This document shows positions 49,635 through 59,144 of a stretch of 64,000 nt of DNA, in pieces (the first letter of the stretch is position 1; the number at the start of each line of letters is the position of its first letter). The notes beneath the pieces are model-generated. The model saw only the letters and a program-made list of their open reading frames with translations. It did no database searches and had not been told where the DNA came from. The position numbers and the translations under genes are program-made. The DNA comes from JAAXVQ01 sp964604705 (GTDB lineage: Bacteria; Oederibacteriota; JAAXVQ01): contig CAZSAP010000007.1 of assembly GCA_964604705.1 (NCBI GenBank), forward strand, positions 124,001-188,000, read 5' to 3'.

Positions 49635-50639
49635 CTATGGAACACGCCGCTCCAGCGTTTGTCCCACGATCCACTCCAACCCCAAAAGCAGCAAGGCGGC
49701 CAACAAAAGAAAATGACCCAGATCCGACTTGCGCGTGAAGGTTTTAGACTCAAGCCGCGTCCGTTCCAGGGTGCTGATCTCTTGATAAATGGCCTTCAAT
49801 TTGTTTTTATCCGTCGCCCGAAAATATTTGCCTGAAGTCTGGGCCGCCAAGCGCTGCAGCATGCCCTCGTCGAGATCCTCAGTATGCACGCTGCCATCGG
49901 GGTTCAAGAGCACCGCCTCGCCGCGCGCGCTGTCCTTAACCACAATGGAACCGCCGCCCGGGCGCCCCATGCCCACCGCGTAAATGCGCACACCCAACGC
50001 GGCGGCCATTTGGGCGGCCGTTACCGGATCCAAAGCCCCAGCGTTGTTCCGACCATCGGTCATAACAATAATAACTTTCGAAGGCGCATCCGAAGCCTTC
50101 AGACGATTTAGACAAGTGGCAATGGCCATACCTATGGCCGTTCCGTCGGTGGTCATGCCTATCTCAAGGTGATCCAACAAGCCCAGCAATACCTGATAAT
50201 CCAGCGTGAGCGGACAAACCGTATAGGCCCGCGCGGCGAACGCGACCAAGCCCAAACGGTTGTTGTGCTCGGCTGTAATAAATTCCCTCAAAACGCCCTT
50301 GGCGGCTTGCAATCGGTTCAGGGGTTCAAAATCACGGGCCGACATGCTCCCTGACATGTCCAGGGCCAGCATGATGTCCAAACCCGTGGCTTTGAGAGGC
50401 TGCTCGGTGATCACCCATTGCGGACGCGCGGCGGCCATTACCAACAAAACCAAGGCCAACGCACGCAGCAGCAGCGTCCAGCCCAGGTTCGGTCGCCGCC
50501 CACCCCGAAACGCGGCACGTACCGAACGGACCTCCGGATACGCCACCGCCCCGGGTTTTCCCCAGCCACGGAAACGCAACCATACAACCACCGGAACCAA
50601 ACATCCGGCCAACAATACCCAGGGATATTCCCAGACCAT
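49635..50639 (-). CDS. batA: BatA: von Willebrand factor A membrane protein
   Basis: 334 residues: N-terminal membrane helices (about 5-22 and 52-72), a VWA domain with MIDAS (ALDMSGSMS, TDGT, MTDGRNN) and a C-terminal helix (LLLAALLLLGLEWIVG). It is the classic BatA layout. The ATG lies 4 nt after the preceding stop. Metal-dependent protein contacts with BatB and with MoxR-type ATPase are expected. Confidence 0.92.
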   Translation of the reverse strand: MVWEYPWVLLAGCLVPVVVWLRFRGWGKPGAVAYPEVRSVRAAFRGGRRPNLGWTLLLRALALVLLVMAAARPQWVITEQPLKATGLDIMLALDMSGSMSARDFEPLNRLQAAKGVLREFITAEHNNRLGLVAFAARAYTVCPLTLDYQVLLGLLDHLEIGMTTDGTAIGMAIATCLNRLKASDAPSKVIIVMTDGRNNAGALDPVTAAQMAAALGVRIYAVGMGRPGGGSIVVKDSARGEAVLLNPDGSVHTEDLDEGMLQRLAAQTSGKYFRATDKNKLKAIYQEISTLERTRLESKTFTRKSDLGHFLLLAALLLLGLEWIVGQTLERRVP

Positions 50640-50643
50640 AGTC

Positions 50644-51600
50644 TTATCCTTTTTTCTTTTTCACTTTGGCTTTTTTATCCAGCGGCCGTGTCGCATCGAT
50701 GAACAGCCGTGCCCGCCGCTGTGCCACCGCGATGGTCGAAAACTCGGCCCACGTTTTGGCAAACTTGACCAAATCCGCTTGAATCAAAACACTGTTCAGC
50801 CAGCGGCGTACGCGCGGGGAAACCCCTCGTTCACAAAGCGCCTGTAATATTTCCCGACGCGGCCACTCCAGGGCGGGCAACGTATAGCGGTCCGCCACGT
50901 ACTGTCGCAACACGCGCGACAATTCTATAAAGTAGCGATCCACCCGTCCCTCCATCACAATACGGGAGCGGCCCAAGGTTTCCAACTTATGATACGCTGT
51001 CAAATGCGCTGGACGCTGCCGTGGCACCCGTTTCCGAAAGCGGACAAAATCAAGCCATAGAAAACTTATGATCAAAAGGACCGCAGACAAGACGATGAAA
51101 TACCAAACCGGAGCCGAGGATTGAGGTGGACGTGGATTGCGCAAGGCCATGCCCTGTGGATTGCGGCTGGCGGTCTTGAGAATATGTACCGCTGTCTGGG
51201 CCGTAGCCGTGGTACCTTCGGGCCAGGCAAACTTGACACTCAACGGAGGGAACTCAATGGTGCGCAGACCTAAGGCCATCAACGTGTATTGACCCTGCAT
51301 GGCGCGGTACCCTTCGTGCCGATCGCTCACGTCGCTTTCTTGATAATGCAAAAGCCGGCAACTGGGCCAGAGCACACGTGCCCCCGGCAGGGTAACGGTT
51401 CCATTTTTAATCCCGGCCGTGAGTGTGTAATGAAAGGTCTGACCTACGTAGACCACGGTGGTGTTGACCGCCGCATCCACCCAAACGTCCTGGCTGGACG
51501 TCTCGCTATCGGCGCAGCTTGAGCGCAAGGCACCGAACCAACCCGCCAGCGTCAGGGACAACATAAGGACTACCGTAAGAATGCGAATCTTTGGGATCAT
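50644..51600 (-). CDS. BatD-like/DUF4381-type membrane protein
   Basis: 318 residues: signal peptide, a beta-rich periplasmic domain (VVYVGQTFHYTLTAGI...LMALGLRTIEFPPLSVKF) like a short BatD, a membrane helix (about 167-187) and a cytoplasmic helical domain (FIELSRVLRQYVADRYTLPALEWPRREILQAL) of DUF4381 type. Its ATG overlaps the DUF58 gene's TGA (ATGA), showing translational coupling. Confidence 0.82.
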   Translation of the reverse strand: MIPKIRILTVVLMLSLTLAGWFGALRSSCADSETSSQDVWVDAAVNTTVVYVGQTFHYTLTAGIKNGTVTLPGARVLWPSCRLLHYQESDVSDRHEGYRAMQGQYTLMALGLRTIEFPPLSVKFAWPEGTTATAQTAVHILKTASRNPQGMALRNPRPPQSSAPVWYFIVLSAVLLIISFLWLDFVRFRKRVPRQRPAHLTAYHKLETLGRSRIVMEGRVDRYFIELSRVLRQYVADRYTLPALEWPRREILQALCERGVSPRVRRWLNSVLIQADLVKFAKTWAEFSTIAVAQRRARLFIDATRPLDKKAKVKKKKG

Positions 51601-52508
51601 CGAATTTTTCTCAAACGTTCGCGGAAAAAATTACGCAACGGCTCAATGTAGGTTTGCTCGGTGGACAAATCCACGGCATCCACTTTTTGCATGGCAAAGT
51701 AATGCCGCCGAGCCTTGATCCGGGCCTGGGCAAAGGCGGCGTATTCTTCCCGCCCTTGAGTCGAGCGCGTATCGATCTCCACATCCAGCCCGGTCTCGGC
51801 GTCGGTCAAACTCACCCAACCCAAGGGCGGAAGCACGCCTTCACGCAGATCGTTCACCACCAACGCCACGAAATCGTGTTTGCGTTTGGCCACTTTGAGC
51901 GTGGGGGTGAAATCACCCGAGAAAAAATCAGAAAGGACAAAAAGAATGCTCCGCCGATGCAGCGTGCGGTTCAACACATCCAAAGCGCGATTGATATCGG
52001 TTTTGCGGGATTGGGCGCGGTGGGTCAGCACTTCGGTGATCACCCGCAATCCGTGCTTGCGCCCTTTTTTGGGAGGAATATATTTTTCACAACGATCGGA
52101 GAAAATCATTAACCCGACGCGGTCGTTGTTGGCTATGGCGGAAAACGCCAGCAACGCCGCAACCTCGGCAGCCAACTCCGCCTTGCTCCGATCCACGGAC
52201 CCGAAACGCATGGAGGCCGAAACATCAACGGCCAGCATCACCGTACGCTCACGCTCTTCATGGTACCGCTTGACATGCATGGCTCCGGTGCGGGCCGTGA
52301 CGTTCCAGTCGATGGTCCGCACATCGTCGCCCCGAAGGTAGGGACGCACTTCGGAAAACTCCACACCCAACCCTTTGAAGACACTGTGATACGCCCCGGC
52401 GAAGACATTGTTGACCATGGCGCGGGTGGCGATTTCAATCCGCCGGACCCGTTTAAGCACTTCCGACGGAGACGAGGACGATAGGCTCGGCTCAGTAAGC
52501 GCGCTCAA
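51597..52508 (-). CDS. DUF58 domain protein
   Basis: 303 residues with GVEFSEVRPYLRGDDVRTIDWNVTARTGAMHVKRYHEERE, the DUF58 signature, and a VWA-like MIDAS (VDVSASM). DUF58 proteins are standard partners of MoxR ATPases in Bat loci. Overlaps the moxR stop and the following start by 4 bp each. Confidence 0.93.
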   Translation of the reverse strand: MSALTEPSLSSSSPSEVLKRVRRIEIATRAMVNNVFAGAYHSVFKGLGVEFSEVRPYLRGDDVRTIDWNVTARTGAMHVKRYHEERERTVMLAVDVSASMRFGSVDRSKAELAAEVAALLAFSAIANNDRVGLMIFSDRCEKYIPPKKGRKHGLRVITEVLTHRAQSRKTDINRALDVLNRTLHRRSILFVLSDFFSGDFTPTLKVAKRKHDFVALVVNDLREGVLPPLGWVSLTDAETGLDVEIDTRSTQGREEYAAFAQARIKARRHYFAMQKVDAVDLSTEQTYIEPLRNFFRERLRKIR

Positions 52509-53494
52509 GGGATCTCTACCTTCTCTAAGATTCGTTTTACCAAGTCCTCGGGCGTGATGGCTTCGGCCTCAGCCTCGTAGGACAAGATAATGCGGTGACG
52601 CAGAACATCCAGGGCCACAGCCTGCACGTCTTCCGGGGCTACATAACCCCGGCGTTTTAAAAACGCGTGAGCCCGCGAAGCTTGCGCCAAGGCCAGCGAC
52701 GCACGCGGCGAAGCACCGAACTCAATGTGCGGACGGATGTCCGCCAACTTGTAATCCGCCGGGCGGCGCGTGGCCATTACCAAATTGACCAGGTACTGCT
52801 CGATTTTTTCATCCGCGTACACTTCGCCTAAAAGACGGCGCGCACTTAAAATTTGTTCCGGGGTGGCCTGTGGGGTAATGGTGACAGGCTGCGGGACCGC
52901 ATGCCTCCGCACTATGGCGAGCTCTTCGGTTTCAGTCGGATAATCCACCTTGATCTTCATCATGAAACGGTCGATCTGCGCTTCGGGGAGAGGATAGGTT
53001 CCTTCTTGTTCAATGGGGTTTTGCGTGGCCATGACCATAAACGGTTCATCCAGCATATAGGTTTGATCCCCAATGGTGACCTGCCGTTCCTGCATGGCTT
53101 CCAAAAGCGCACTTTGCACCTTGGCTGGGGCACGGTTGATTTCATCGGCCAGGATAAGGTTTGAAAAAATGGGGCCTTTTTTAGGGATAAACTCCTGCTG
53201 CTTTTGATCGTAGATCAGTGTTCCGGTAATGTCGGCCGGCAACAAGTCCGGGGTAAACTGAATGCGCTGAAACTTGGTGCGAATGGTCGCTGCGAGTGTT
53301 TTCACCGTCAGGGTCTTGGCCAACCCGGGTACACCCTCGATTAAAATGTGACCGTTGGCCAAAAGCGCGATCATCAGCCGCTCCAACATGGAGCGTTGCC
53401 CCACAATAACCTTGTCCATTTCCGTCAAAACATTGACAATGAAGCCGCTCTCCTGCCGGATGCGTTCATTGATCTCGCGGATGTCTTTGTTCAT
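52505..53494 (-). CDS. moxR: MoxR-family AAA+ ATPase
   Basis: 329 residues with Walker A GVPGLAKT, Walker B LILADEINRAPAKVQ, sensor 1 MATQNPIEQEGTYPLPEAQIDRF and the C-terminal lid. MoxR ATPases act as chaperones for VWA-domain proteins, here encoded directly downstream. AAGGAG precedes the ATG. Confidence 0.96.
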   Translation of the reverse strand: MNKDIREINERIRQESGFIVNVLTEMDKVIVGQRSMLERLMIALLANGHILIEGVPGLAKTLTVKTLAATIRTKFQRIQFTPDLLPADITGTLIYDQKQQEFIPKKGPIFSNLILADEINRAPAKVQSALLEAMQERQVTIGDQTYMLDEPFMVMATQNPIEQEGTYPLPEAQIDRFMMKIKVDYPTETEELAIVRRHAVPQPVTITPQATPEQILSARRLLGEVYADEKIEQYLVNLVMATRRPADYKLADIRPHIEFGASPRASLALAQASRAHAFLKRRGYVAPEDVQAVALDVLRHRIILSYEAEAEAITPEDLVKRILEKVEIP

Positions 53495-53515
53495 GCCCGT
53501 GTCACGACTCCTTGG

Positions 53516-55288
53516 TTATTGTCCGGTCTGAATTAGCTTTTCCTTAATATTCTTCACTGCGTCCTTGGCCTTCACATGGTCTGGTTGCAGTTTCAATAAA
53601 TTTTCAAACAGCTTTAACGCATCACGATATTGCATCTTGGCGTATTGATCCACACCGGCTTTATACAACTCATCCACCGCTTTGGGAACTTTCTGCCGCG
53701 CAGTTTTCAGTTTGGTTTCAATCTTGGCATTGCCAGGCTCTAAATCCAACATCTTTTGATAGGCGTTAATTTCTCCGGCCAAATCTCCGCGGTCCGCCGC
53801 GGTGCTGGCCAATTGCTGCTGAATGCGTAATTCGGTACGCAACGCCGCTTCGGCCTTGCGCAATAGTTCCGTCGCTTCCTGATGCTGCGTGGTCAGCTCC
53901 AACACCAATTGCAGCTCTTTAATCGCGGTATTGTAATCATGATTGTTGTACGCTGTCAGACCCAGTTCATAGTGCTTGCGGATGGATTTCTGCATGGTGG
54001 TATTATCACCACCGGTAGCCGGGGCTTTGGTTTTATCTTCGTTGCTGATTTCCAATTCCGCTTTGCGCGTTACCTGACCCAAGGCTTTCTGGGCCTCCGG
54101 ATACTTAGGGTTCAGTTTCAAAGCTGCTTTGTACTCCACGATCGCATCAATGTAGCGGTTGTACTTCTCGTATTCTTGCCCAGATTTGTAATGAAACTCA
54201 GCCTGGCGCTTGGGATCGTCCTGCATGTGCCCATTAACTTCTGTGGCTTGGCCGGCCTTGGTTTGCGACTCCAGTGTCTTGGCTCGCTGTTCTAATTCGC
54301 GATTTTTTTCTTCCAAGGCGCGTGTCTTGGCCTCCAGGGCAGCGGTTGGCGAATCTGAAAAATCTTCTCCGGACGAGAGGATGGATTCGCGTCGCGGACG
54401 GCCGAACGCATACACCACCGCGAGATTGCTGCGTAGCCCCATGTCTCCGCGATTCATAAAACTTAGATCCGCGCCAAAACTCCCCAAATTAAACCCAAGT
54501 CCAAGCACCGCATTATCCTGACCTGCGTCGGGAGCCATGGCATCTTTGAACCCAAGCCGTAAATCCAACCAATTCCAAACTCGAAACTCTGCACCTATGC
54601 CGAGCTCAGGTTCGTTTTTCCCGAAAGGTACTTCAACTTCTGCATCAATCAACAACCGTTGGCTGAACGCCGAATATGCGCCGGCCAAGCGAGCCAGGGT
54701 CGGGAGGGAAAATCCATCATGCCCAGTTCCCATATTTTTTATAACCGCCCCAATGGACCAATCGGGATGTACCTGCCATAAGGTCCCCAGATCCGCAGTT
54801 ACGCCCGACCATTTCACCGTACCAAGATTCGAGTTGTACACACCAAGATTGGCCCCTAGGTTCCAGTCTTTGGCCACAGGCAGACCGTAGCCGAGACTGA
54901 AAACGCCATCGGTTGGCGTCATGGTTTCACCGGTTAAAGCACCTTCTTCGTTGCGCATTTCCAAAGCACCGTAATTGACTACACTTAAAAGTGCCGACGC
55001 GCTTCCGGGTCCCAGGGGGACCACACCGGACAGAGTATTGTGTACCACCTCTGCACTCAATGCCTCAAACTGCACACCCACGTCTGCGCCTGTGGCATTG
55101 GCCAGCCCAGCTGGATTGTACCATGCGCCAAACGGTCCCTCGGCCACAGCCGAGTAGCAATCGGCCATTCCCGATGAACGACCGCCGGCCCCGTTTTGTA
55201 AAAACGCTGCTACCACATTGGCCTCGGCGCCGGCTAGGTGCGTCCAAAACCCCAGAATACTTAATGATAAAATAATTTGTTTTTTCAT
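53516..55288 (-). CDS. PorV/PorQ-family outer-membrane protein fused to TPR repeats
   Basis: 590 residues: signal peptide, then a PorV-like beta barrel (about 22-300: GMADCYSAVAEGPFGAWYNPAGLA...LGIGAEFRVWNWLDLRLGF), a coiled coil (about 312-345) and five or so TPR units to the end. PorV is the outer-membrane shuttle of type IX secretion; barrel-TPR fusions may organise cell-surface attachment. Its ATG overlaps the preceding stop (ATGA). Only 21 nt separate it from moxR. Confidence 0.88.
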   Translation of the reverse strand: MKKQIILSLSILGFWTHLAGAEANVVAAFLQNGAGGRSSGMADCYSAVAEGPFGAWYNPAGLANATGADVGVQFEALSAEVVHNTLSGVVPLGPGSASALLSVVNYGALEMRNEEGALTGETMTPTDGVFSLGYGLPVAKDWNLGANLGVYNSNLGTVKWSGVTADLGTLWQVHPDWSIGAVIKNMGTGHDGFSLPTLARLAGAYSAFSQRLLIDAEVEVPFGKNEPELGIGAEFRVWNWLDLRLGFKDAMAPDAGQDNAVLGLGFNLGSFGADLSFMNRGDMGLRSNLAVVYAFGRPRRESILSSGEDFSDSPTAALEAKTRALEEKNRELEQRAKTLESQTKAGQATEVNGHMQDDPKRQAEFHYKSGQEYEKYNRYIDAIVEYKAALKLNPKYPEAQKALGQVTRKAELEISNEDKTKAPATGGDNTTMQKSIRKHYELGLTAYNNHDYNTAIKELQLVLELTTQHQEATELLRKAEAALRTELRIQQQLASTAADRGDLAGEINAYQKMLDLEPGNAKIETKLKTARQKVPKAVDELYKAGVDQYAKMQYRDALKLFENLLKLQPDHVKAKDAVKNIKEKLIQTGQ

Positions 55289-56844
55289 CGTGCGATAACC
55301 AGCCTTTGGGTAGCAATCTTTTTAGTGCCAACTTGTGTGGCATAAAAATAAACCCCAGGCGCTACATCCGAAACATCCCAGGAAATGGTCCCTTGTCCGT
55401 TCACCGCTGCACCGGTCAGTTTTTTGACCAAGCGGTAGTGGCTGTTGTACACCAAGATCGTGACATCGCTATTTTCACCGGTTGAAGAATTATAGGCCAG
55501 CGTAACCAACTTGCTCGCCGGTAATGGGTAGGCCACCGCTTGATCAGTCTTGGCTGGGTTGTTCCTCGGTGTGAGTGTGGTTGTACTGCTTGTGGGAGTA
55601 ACCGTGGGCGTCACGGTAACTGTGGGTGTTGCCGGCACGGGTGCATCCCAACGCTTAACGGCAATGCGATAATCACCTGTATTGCTTTCGTGAAATGCAA
55701 TATAGACTTTGTTATTGTATGTAGCCAAGCAAGGCGCCGCAGCACCACCCAACCCAACATCTTTAATATTCCCTCCCAAAGCTTCCCAAGCACTTCCGTT
55801 CCAGTAACTTGCATATAACGCTCCCGAGGTGCACCACGCTACATAAGGTACACCTGCGGCTGTACCATCATCGGCCACAGTAAGTGCCACACTGTCGGCC
55901 TGATACGCCGGACTTCCACCGATGTTCGGATTGACGCTTTCACCAACCGCAGTCCAATCAGAGCCATTCCATCTTTTTACAAAGACTTTTTGTTCTCCGC
56001 CCATGCTCGGATTGGTTTCAATCCAGGCTGTGTATTTGGTTCCAGAAGGGGATGACGCAATTCGGACTGCGGGAATTTGAATGTCCGATCCGGATTGAAC
56101 ATTCATGGGTGTCGCAGCTACAGGATTCCACGTACTCGCTGCGACTCGATACTTGGAAAAGGCTTGATACGGCGTGATCCCTTCGCTCCAAGCGGCCGTG
56201 GCCTGACCATTAACAAAGGCTACCGATGGAATATACGCGTCCCTACTGGCATTGACATTCAAATTATCGGACGCGGCCCAGGTACCGCTTGTACTATATC
56301 GGCCATAGATGTTGAAATTGAGTCCGCCTGCCTTTTGACTCCAAAGGGCCGAAAGCTCTGAGCCACTCGAGTTGCTCGCTAAGGCCGGGTAATCGGCCAT
56401 CTCCAGTGGATTCGCGTTCATGCTTTGGAGATTCTCCCACGCAGTCCCGTTGTATTTCCGAAAATATATATAATTTTGCCCTGTGCTGACTCTTTCTTGA
56501 AAGAGAATACATACTTGGCTGCTGCTGACAGCCGCCAAAGATGGTCGTGACGCGGTGCTGTAGCTGTTCGCATTTACCGCCATACTACCCACCACAGTAT
56601 TCCAGCTCCCACCTGCATACTGTCGAACATAGGCATTTACTGTATTTCCGAATTGTGTTTCTACGTACGCGACATACAGGCTACCGGAAGTTGAAATCGA
56701 TAAGCTTGGGTGATCGACGTATTTTGTGGTATTCGGATTGACGTCCCCCCCCACAGCCTGCCATTCTGCATACGTCAACGATATAAACCCCAGACATAAA
56801 CTCATTAAAAAAATAATTCCATGCAATCTACTTGATTTGATCAT
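55285..56844 (-). CDS. Secreted beta-propeller protein with sorting-domain-like C-terminus
   Basis: 519 residues: signal peptide, repeated blades with GSWN/GTAWENL/GSDWTAVG and PSLA/PALASNSSG motifs (about 27-400), a Thr/Pro-rich linker (about 404-430) and a C-terminal Ig-like domain (LVYNSHYRLVKKLTGAAVNGQGTISWDVSDVAPGVYFYATQ...RLVIAR, split here for brevity at its middle). That domain resembles type A sorting or FlgD-like domains. Lying between two PorV-like genes, it is the obvious candidate cargo of a PorV-type pathway, an inference. Confidence 0.82.
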   Translation of the reverse strand: MIKSSRLHGIIFLMSLCLGFISLTYAEWQAVGGDVNPNTTKYVDHPSLSISTSGSLYVAYVETQFGNTVNAYVRQYAGGSWNTVVGSMAVNANSYSTASRPSLAAVSSSQVCILFQERVSTGQNYIYFRKYNGTAWENLQSMNANPLEMADYPALASNSSGSELSALWSQKAGGLNFNIYGRYSTSGTWAASDNLNVNASRDAYIPSVAFVNGQATAAWSEGITPYQAFSKYRVAASTWNPVAATPMNVQSGSDIQIPAVRIASSPSGTKYTAWIETNPSMGGEQKVFVKRWNGSDWTAVGESVNPNIGGSPAYQADSVALTVADDGTAAGVPYVAWCTSGALYASYWNGSAWEALGGNIKDVGLGGAAAPCLATYNNKVYIAFHESNTGDYRIAVKRWDAPVPATPTVTVTPTVTPTSSTTTLTPRNNPAKTDQAVAYPLPASKLVTLAYNSSTGENSDVTILVYNSHYRLVKKLTGAAVNGQGTISWDVSDVAPGVYFYATQVGTKKIATQRLVIAR

Positions 56845-56898
56845 ACGGAGTGCTCCTTATCGGGCATAATGTTATACACTCCAAATTGCACCATGTCT

Positions 56899-58962
56899 CT
56901 ACTGCTCTTTAATCAGTTTGATTTTCTCGCGTGCCTTGCCGATGGATTCTTTGGCTTTGCTATGCTCAGGATCTAAGTCCAACACTTCGTTCCAGATTTG
57001 AATGGCATCGGAGTAACGTCCCTGGGCATACGCGGTTACGCCTTGCTTATAGTATTCGTCAATCTCTTTGCGGCTCTTGGTGCGGGCATCCTTAAACGCT
57101 TGGCGCGCTTCTTTGTTGTTGGGATCCAAGACCAAGATTGCCCGTAAGGCCTTGGTTTCTTCTAACTTATCACCGCTTTGCTTGGCACCGTCGGCTCGGG
57201 CCTTGGCTTCGTTGATCTCTTCGTCCAACTTGCGGTGCGCTGTATCCAGTTTGTACTTCGCTTGCTTGTGCTCAGGATCAAACTCCATAATTAATTCAAA
57301 CTCGCGGATGGCTTCCTGATAATCGCCGTGATCCAAGGCCTGGCTTCCGGCCAACATATGCTTTTGAATGGCCCGTCCCACCGACTCATCGGTCTCCTTG
57401 GCAGCGGGTTTGGGCACAGCCGCCGAGCCAGCGACAGCACCTGATTCTGATGCCGAGGTGCTTTCCAGACTGCTCAACTCCACACTGGGTGCGGGTGCCT
57501 GTTGTCGCACTTGTTCCTGCACGCGCTTAAGCGCTTTTTCGGCTTCCTTTAATTTCGGATTAACATTGAGGGCGGATTTATAAGCAAACGCGGCATCCAC
57601 CCACTTGCCCTTGCGTTCCAAATCTTGTCCGTTCTCGTACAACCGCTGCGACTCACTGGCCGTATCGCGTTGCGACATGGGCTTGATGGCTTTTAAAACA
57701 AACTCGCGTGACTTTTCACGCTTGGCCACGGCCAATCCCTGCCGCGCTTTGGTGAACCCCGGATAATTGTCCAATGCCTGGGTGAATTCATCGATAGCCT
57801 GTTCAACTTGATGTTCCGCATAAAACTTTTTGCCCAGTATATAGTGTTGGATCGCTGCTTTTTTTTGTTCCGGTGTCACTTCGGTTTTTGTATTGCGCCC
57901 CTCAATGTTGGGCAACGCAGGCATGATTCGGTCTTGTGGATTGCTCGCTTTGGGGACCGGATTGGCACTGCCGCTCCGTACAACCCGGCGTCGCACAACG
58001 GGTTTGGGAGATGATTTTTTTATAAACGGCTTATCCAATTGATAATCCAGCGTGATGCGATGCGAGATGGCAATCTCACCCATGGGTTGAACCGTGTAAG
58101 AAAAACCCATGTTTTCCCAGTACACGCCCAAGCCTGCTGTAAAGCCATTGATATTGGCACTGCCTTCGGAGGGTACAAACCGATAGCCCATACGAACCGC
58201 GAGAAAATCCATTAAGGTGAGTTCGCCACCCAAAGCTATTTGCATAACACTTTTTGCCAAAGGCCAATCGGCATCCACAGAAAACAAAAGCGCATTGTCT
58301 AAAACTCGCGTTGCCGCCCCTGTCGAAAGCTTCGTGGGCAAGGAGAACCCGCTCACCGGTGTGCCAATATTTTTTACAGCTACACCCAAATCGGTATTGA
58401 GGGTATCCACGCGATACTTCATTCCCAGATCGCCGGACAGCCCCGTCAAATTCTCACCAAATAGACTCTCTTGAAAAAATGTAGCACTGCCACCGACTAA
58501 CAAATCCGGACCCCATTGATTGAAGCCGTATCCCAACGTCAAACCAAAATCCGTAGGCGCCATTTCTTGTCCCGTACGGTTTCCGGTTTCATCGCGCTCA
58601 GCAATGGTGCCATAGCTCATGTACGTAAAACCCACACCCAGGGTTCCGGTCGGTATGGGTACAGCGCCGCCCACATACTCTTGACGCATGTCCAAACCCC
58701 ATTCGTTATGTTGAAACGAAAGCGCCAATTGATTGACCAAGCCTAAACCTGCCGGATTGTAGCGCAATGAGTATACATCGTCGGCCACAGCCGTATACGC
58801 ACTGGCCATAGCTGCAGGCCGACTGCCGGAACTGATGTCCAAAAACGGTGCTGCAACATTGGTGTCACTGGCCCAAAGTATATGTGAGGAAAAAAAGAAA
58901 AAAATACCGAGATGAAATAAGCTAGCAACGAGCCTTCCAAAATCGCGTGAGGAAAAAAGCAT
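56899..58962 (-). CDS. PorV/PorQ-family outer-membrane protein fused to TPR repeats (second copy)
   Basis: 687 residues with the same plan as the 53516-55288 gene: signal peptide, PorV-like barrel (about 30-310: SGSRPAAMASAYTAVADDVYSLRYNPAGL), a basic linker (KKSSPKPVVRRRVVR), then TPR repeats to the end (YILGKKFYAEHQVEQAIDEFTQAL). First gene of the long minus-strand series, with its own promoter and CAGGAG site. The pair are diverged paralogues. Confidence 0.88.
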   Translation of the reverse strand: MLFSSRDFGRLVASLFHLGIFFFFSSHILWASDTNVAAPFLDISSGSRPAAMASAYTAVADDVYSLRYNPAGLGLVNQLALSFQHNEWGLDMRQEYVGGAVPIPTGTLGVGFTYMSYGTIAERDETGNRTGQEMAPTDFGLTLGYGFNQWGPDLLVGGSATFFQESLFGENLTGLSGDLGMKYRVDTLNTDLGVAVKNIGTPVSGFSLPTKLSTGAATRVLDNALLFSVDADWPLAKSVMQIALGGELTLMDFLAVRMGYRFVPSEGSANINGFTAGLGVYWENMGFSYTVQPMGEIAISHRITLDYQLDKPFIKKSSPKPVVRRRVVRSGSANPVPKASNPQDRIMPALPNIEGRNTKTEVTPEQKKAAIQHYILGKKFYAEHQVEQAIDEFTQALDNYPGFTKARQGLAVAKREKSREFVLKAIKPMSQRDTASESQRLYENGQDLERKGKWVDAAFAYKSALNVNPKLKEAEKALKRVQEQVRQQAPAPSVELSSLESTSASESGAVAGSAAVPKPAAKETDESVGRAIQKHMLAGSQALDHGDYQEAIREFELIMEFDPEHKQAKYKLDTAHRKLDEEINEAKARADGAKQSGDKLEETKALRAILVLDPNNKEARQAFKDARTKSRKEIDEYYKQGVTAYAQGRYSDAIQIWNEVLDLDPEHSKAKESIGKAREKIKLIKEQ

Positions 58963-59022
58963 GTATCACTCCTGAAACATTTTTCCGAGCTTGGAAGCGT
59001 CTGACATAGAATGCCGTGCTTC

Positions 59023-59051
59023 AGTGTACCATTCTCGTCAGATACGGTCAA
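59023..59051 (-). promoter_or_regulatory. Promoter of PorV/Bat gene series
   Basis: On the minus strand TTGACC (59046-59051), a 17-nt spacer and TACACT (59023-59028), giving a leader of about 50 nt before 58962. Confidence 0.6.
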
Positions 59052-59098
59052 CCGGAGGTTGCCTCCCTAGAATTCGTTTGCTTTGTAATGCTTTCAAC

Positions 59099-59127
59099 TT
59101 TACCCCGCGTGCATCCTGAGCTACAAT
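59099..59127 (+). promoter_or_regulatory. Promoter of capA-like gene
   Basis: TTTACC (59099-59104), a 17-nt spacer and TACAAT (59122-59127). The start near 59134 leaves a very short leader containing GGAGG. It is back to back with the PorV promoter. Confidence 0.6.
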
Positions 59128-59144
59128 GCGCCCGGAGGTTTGCC

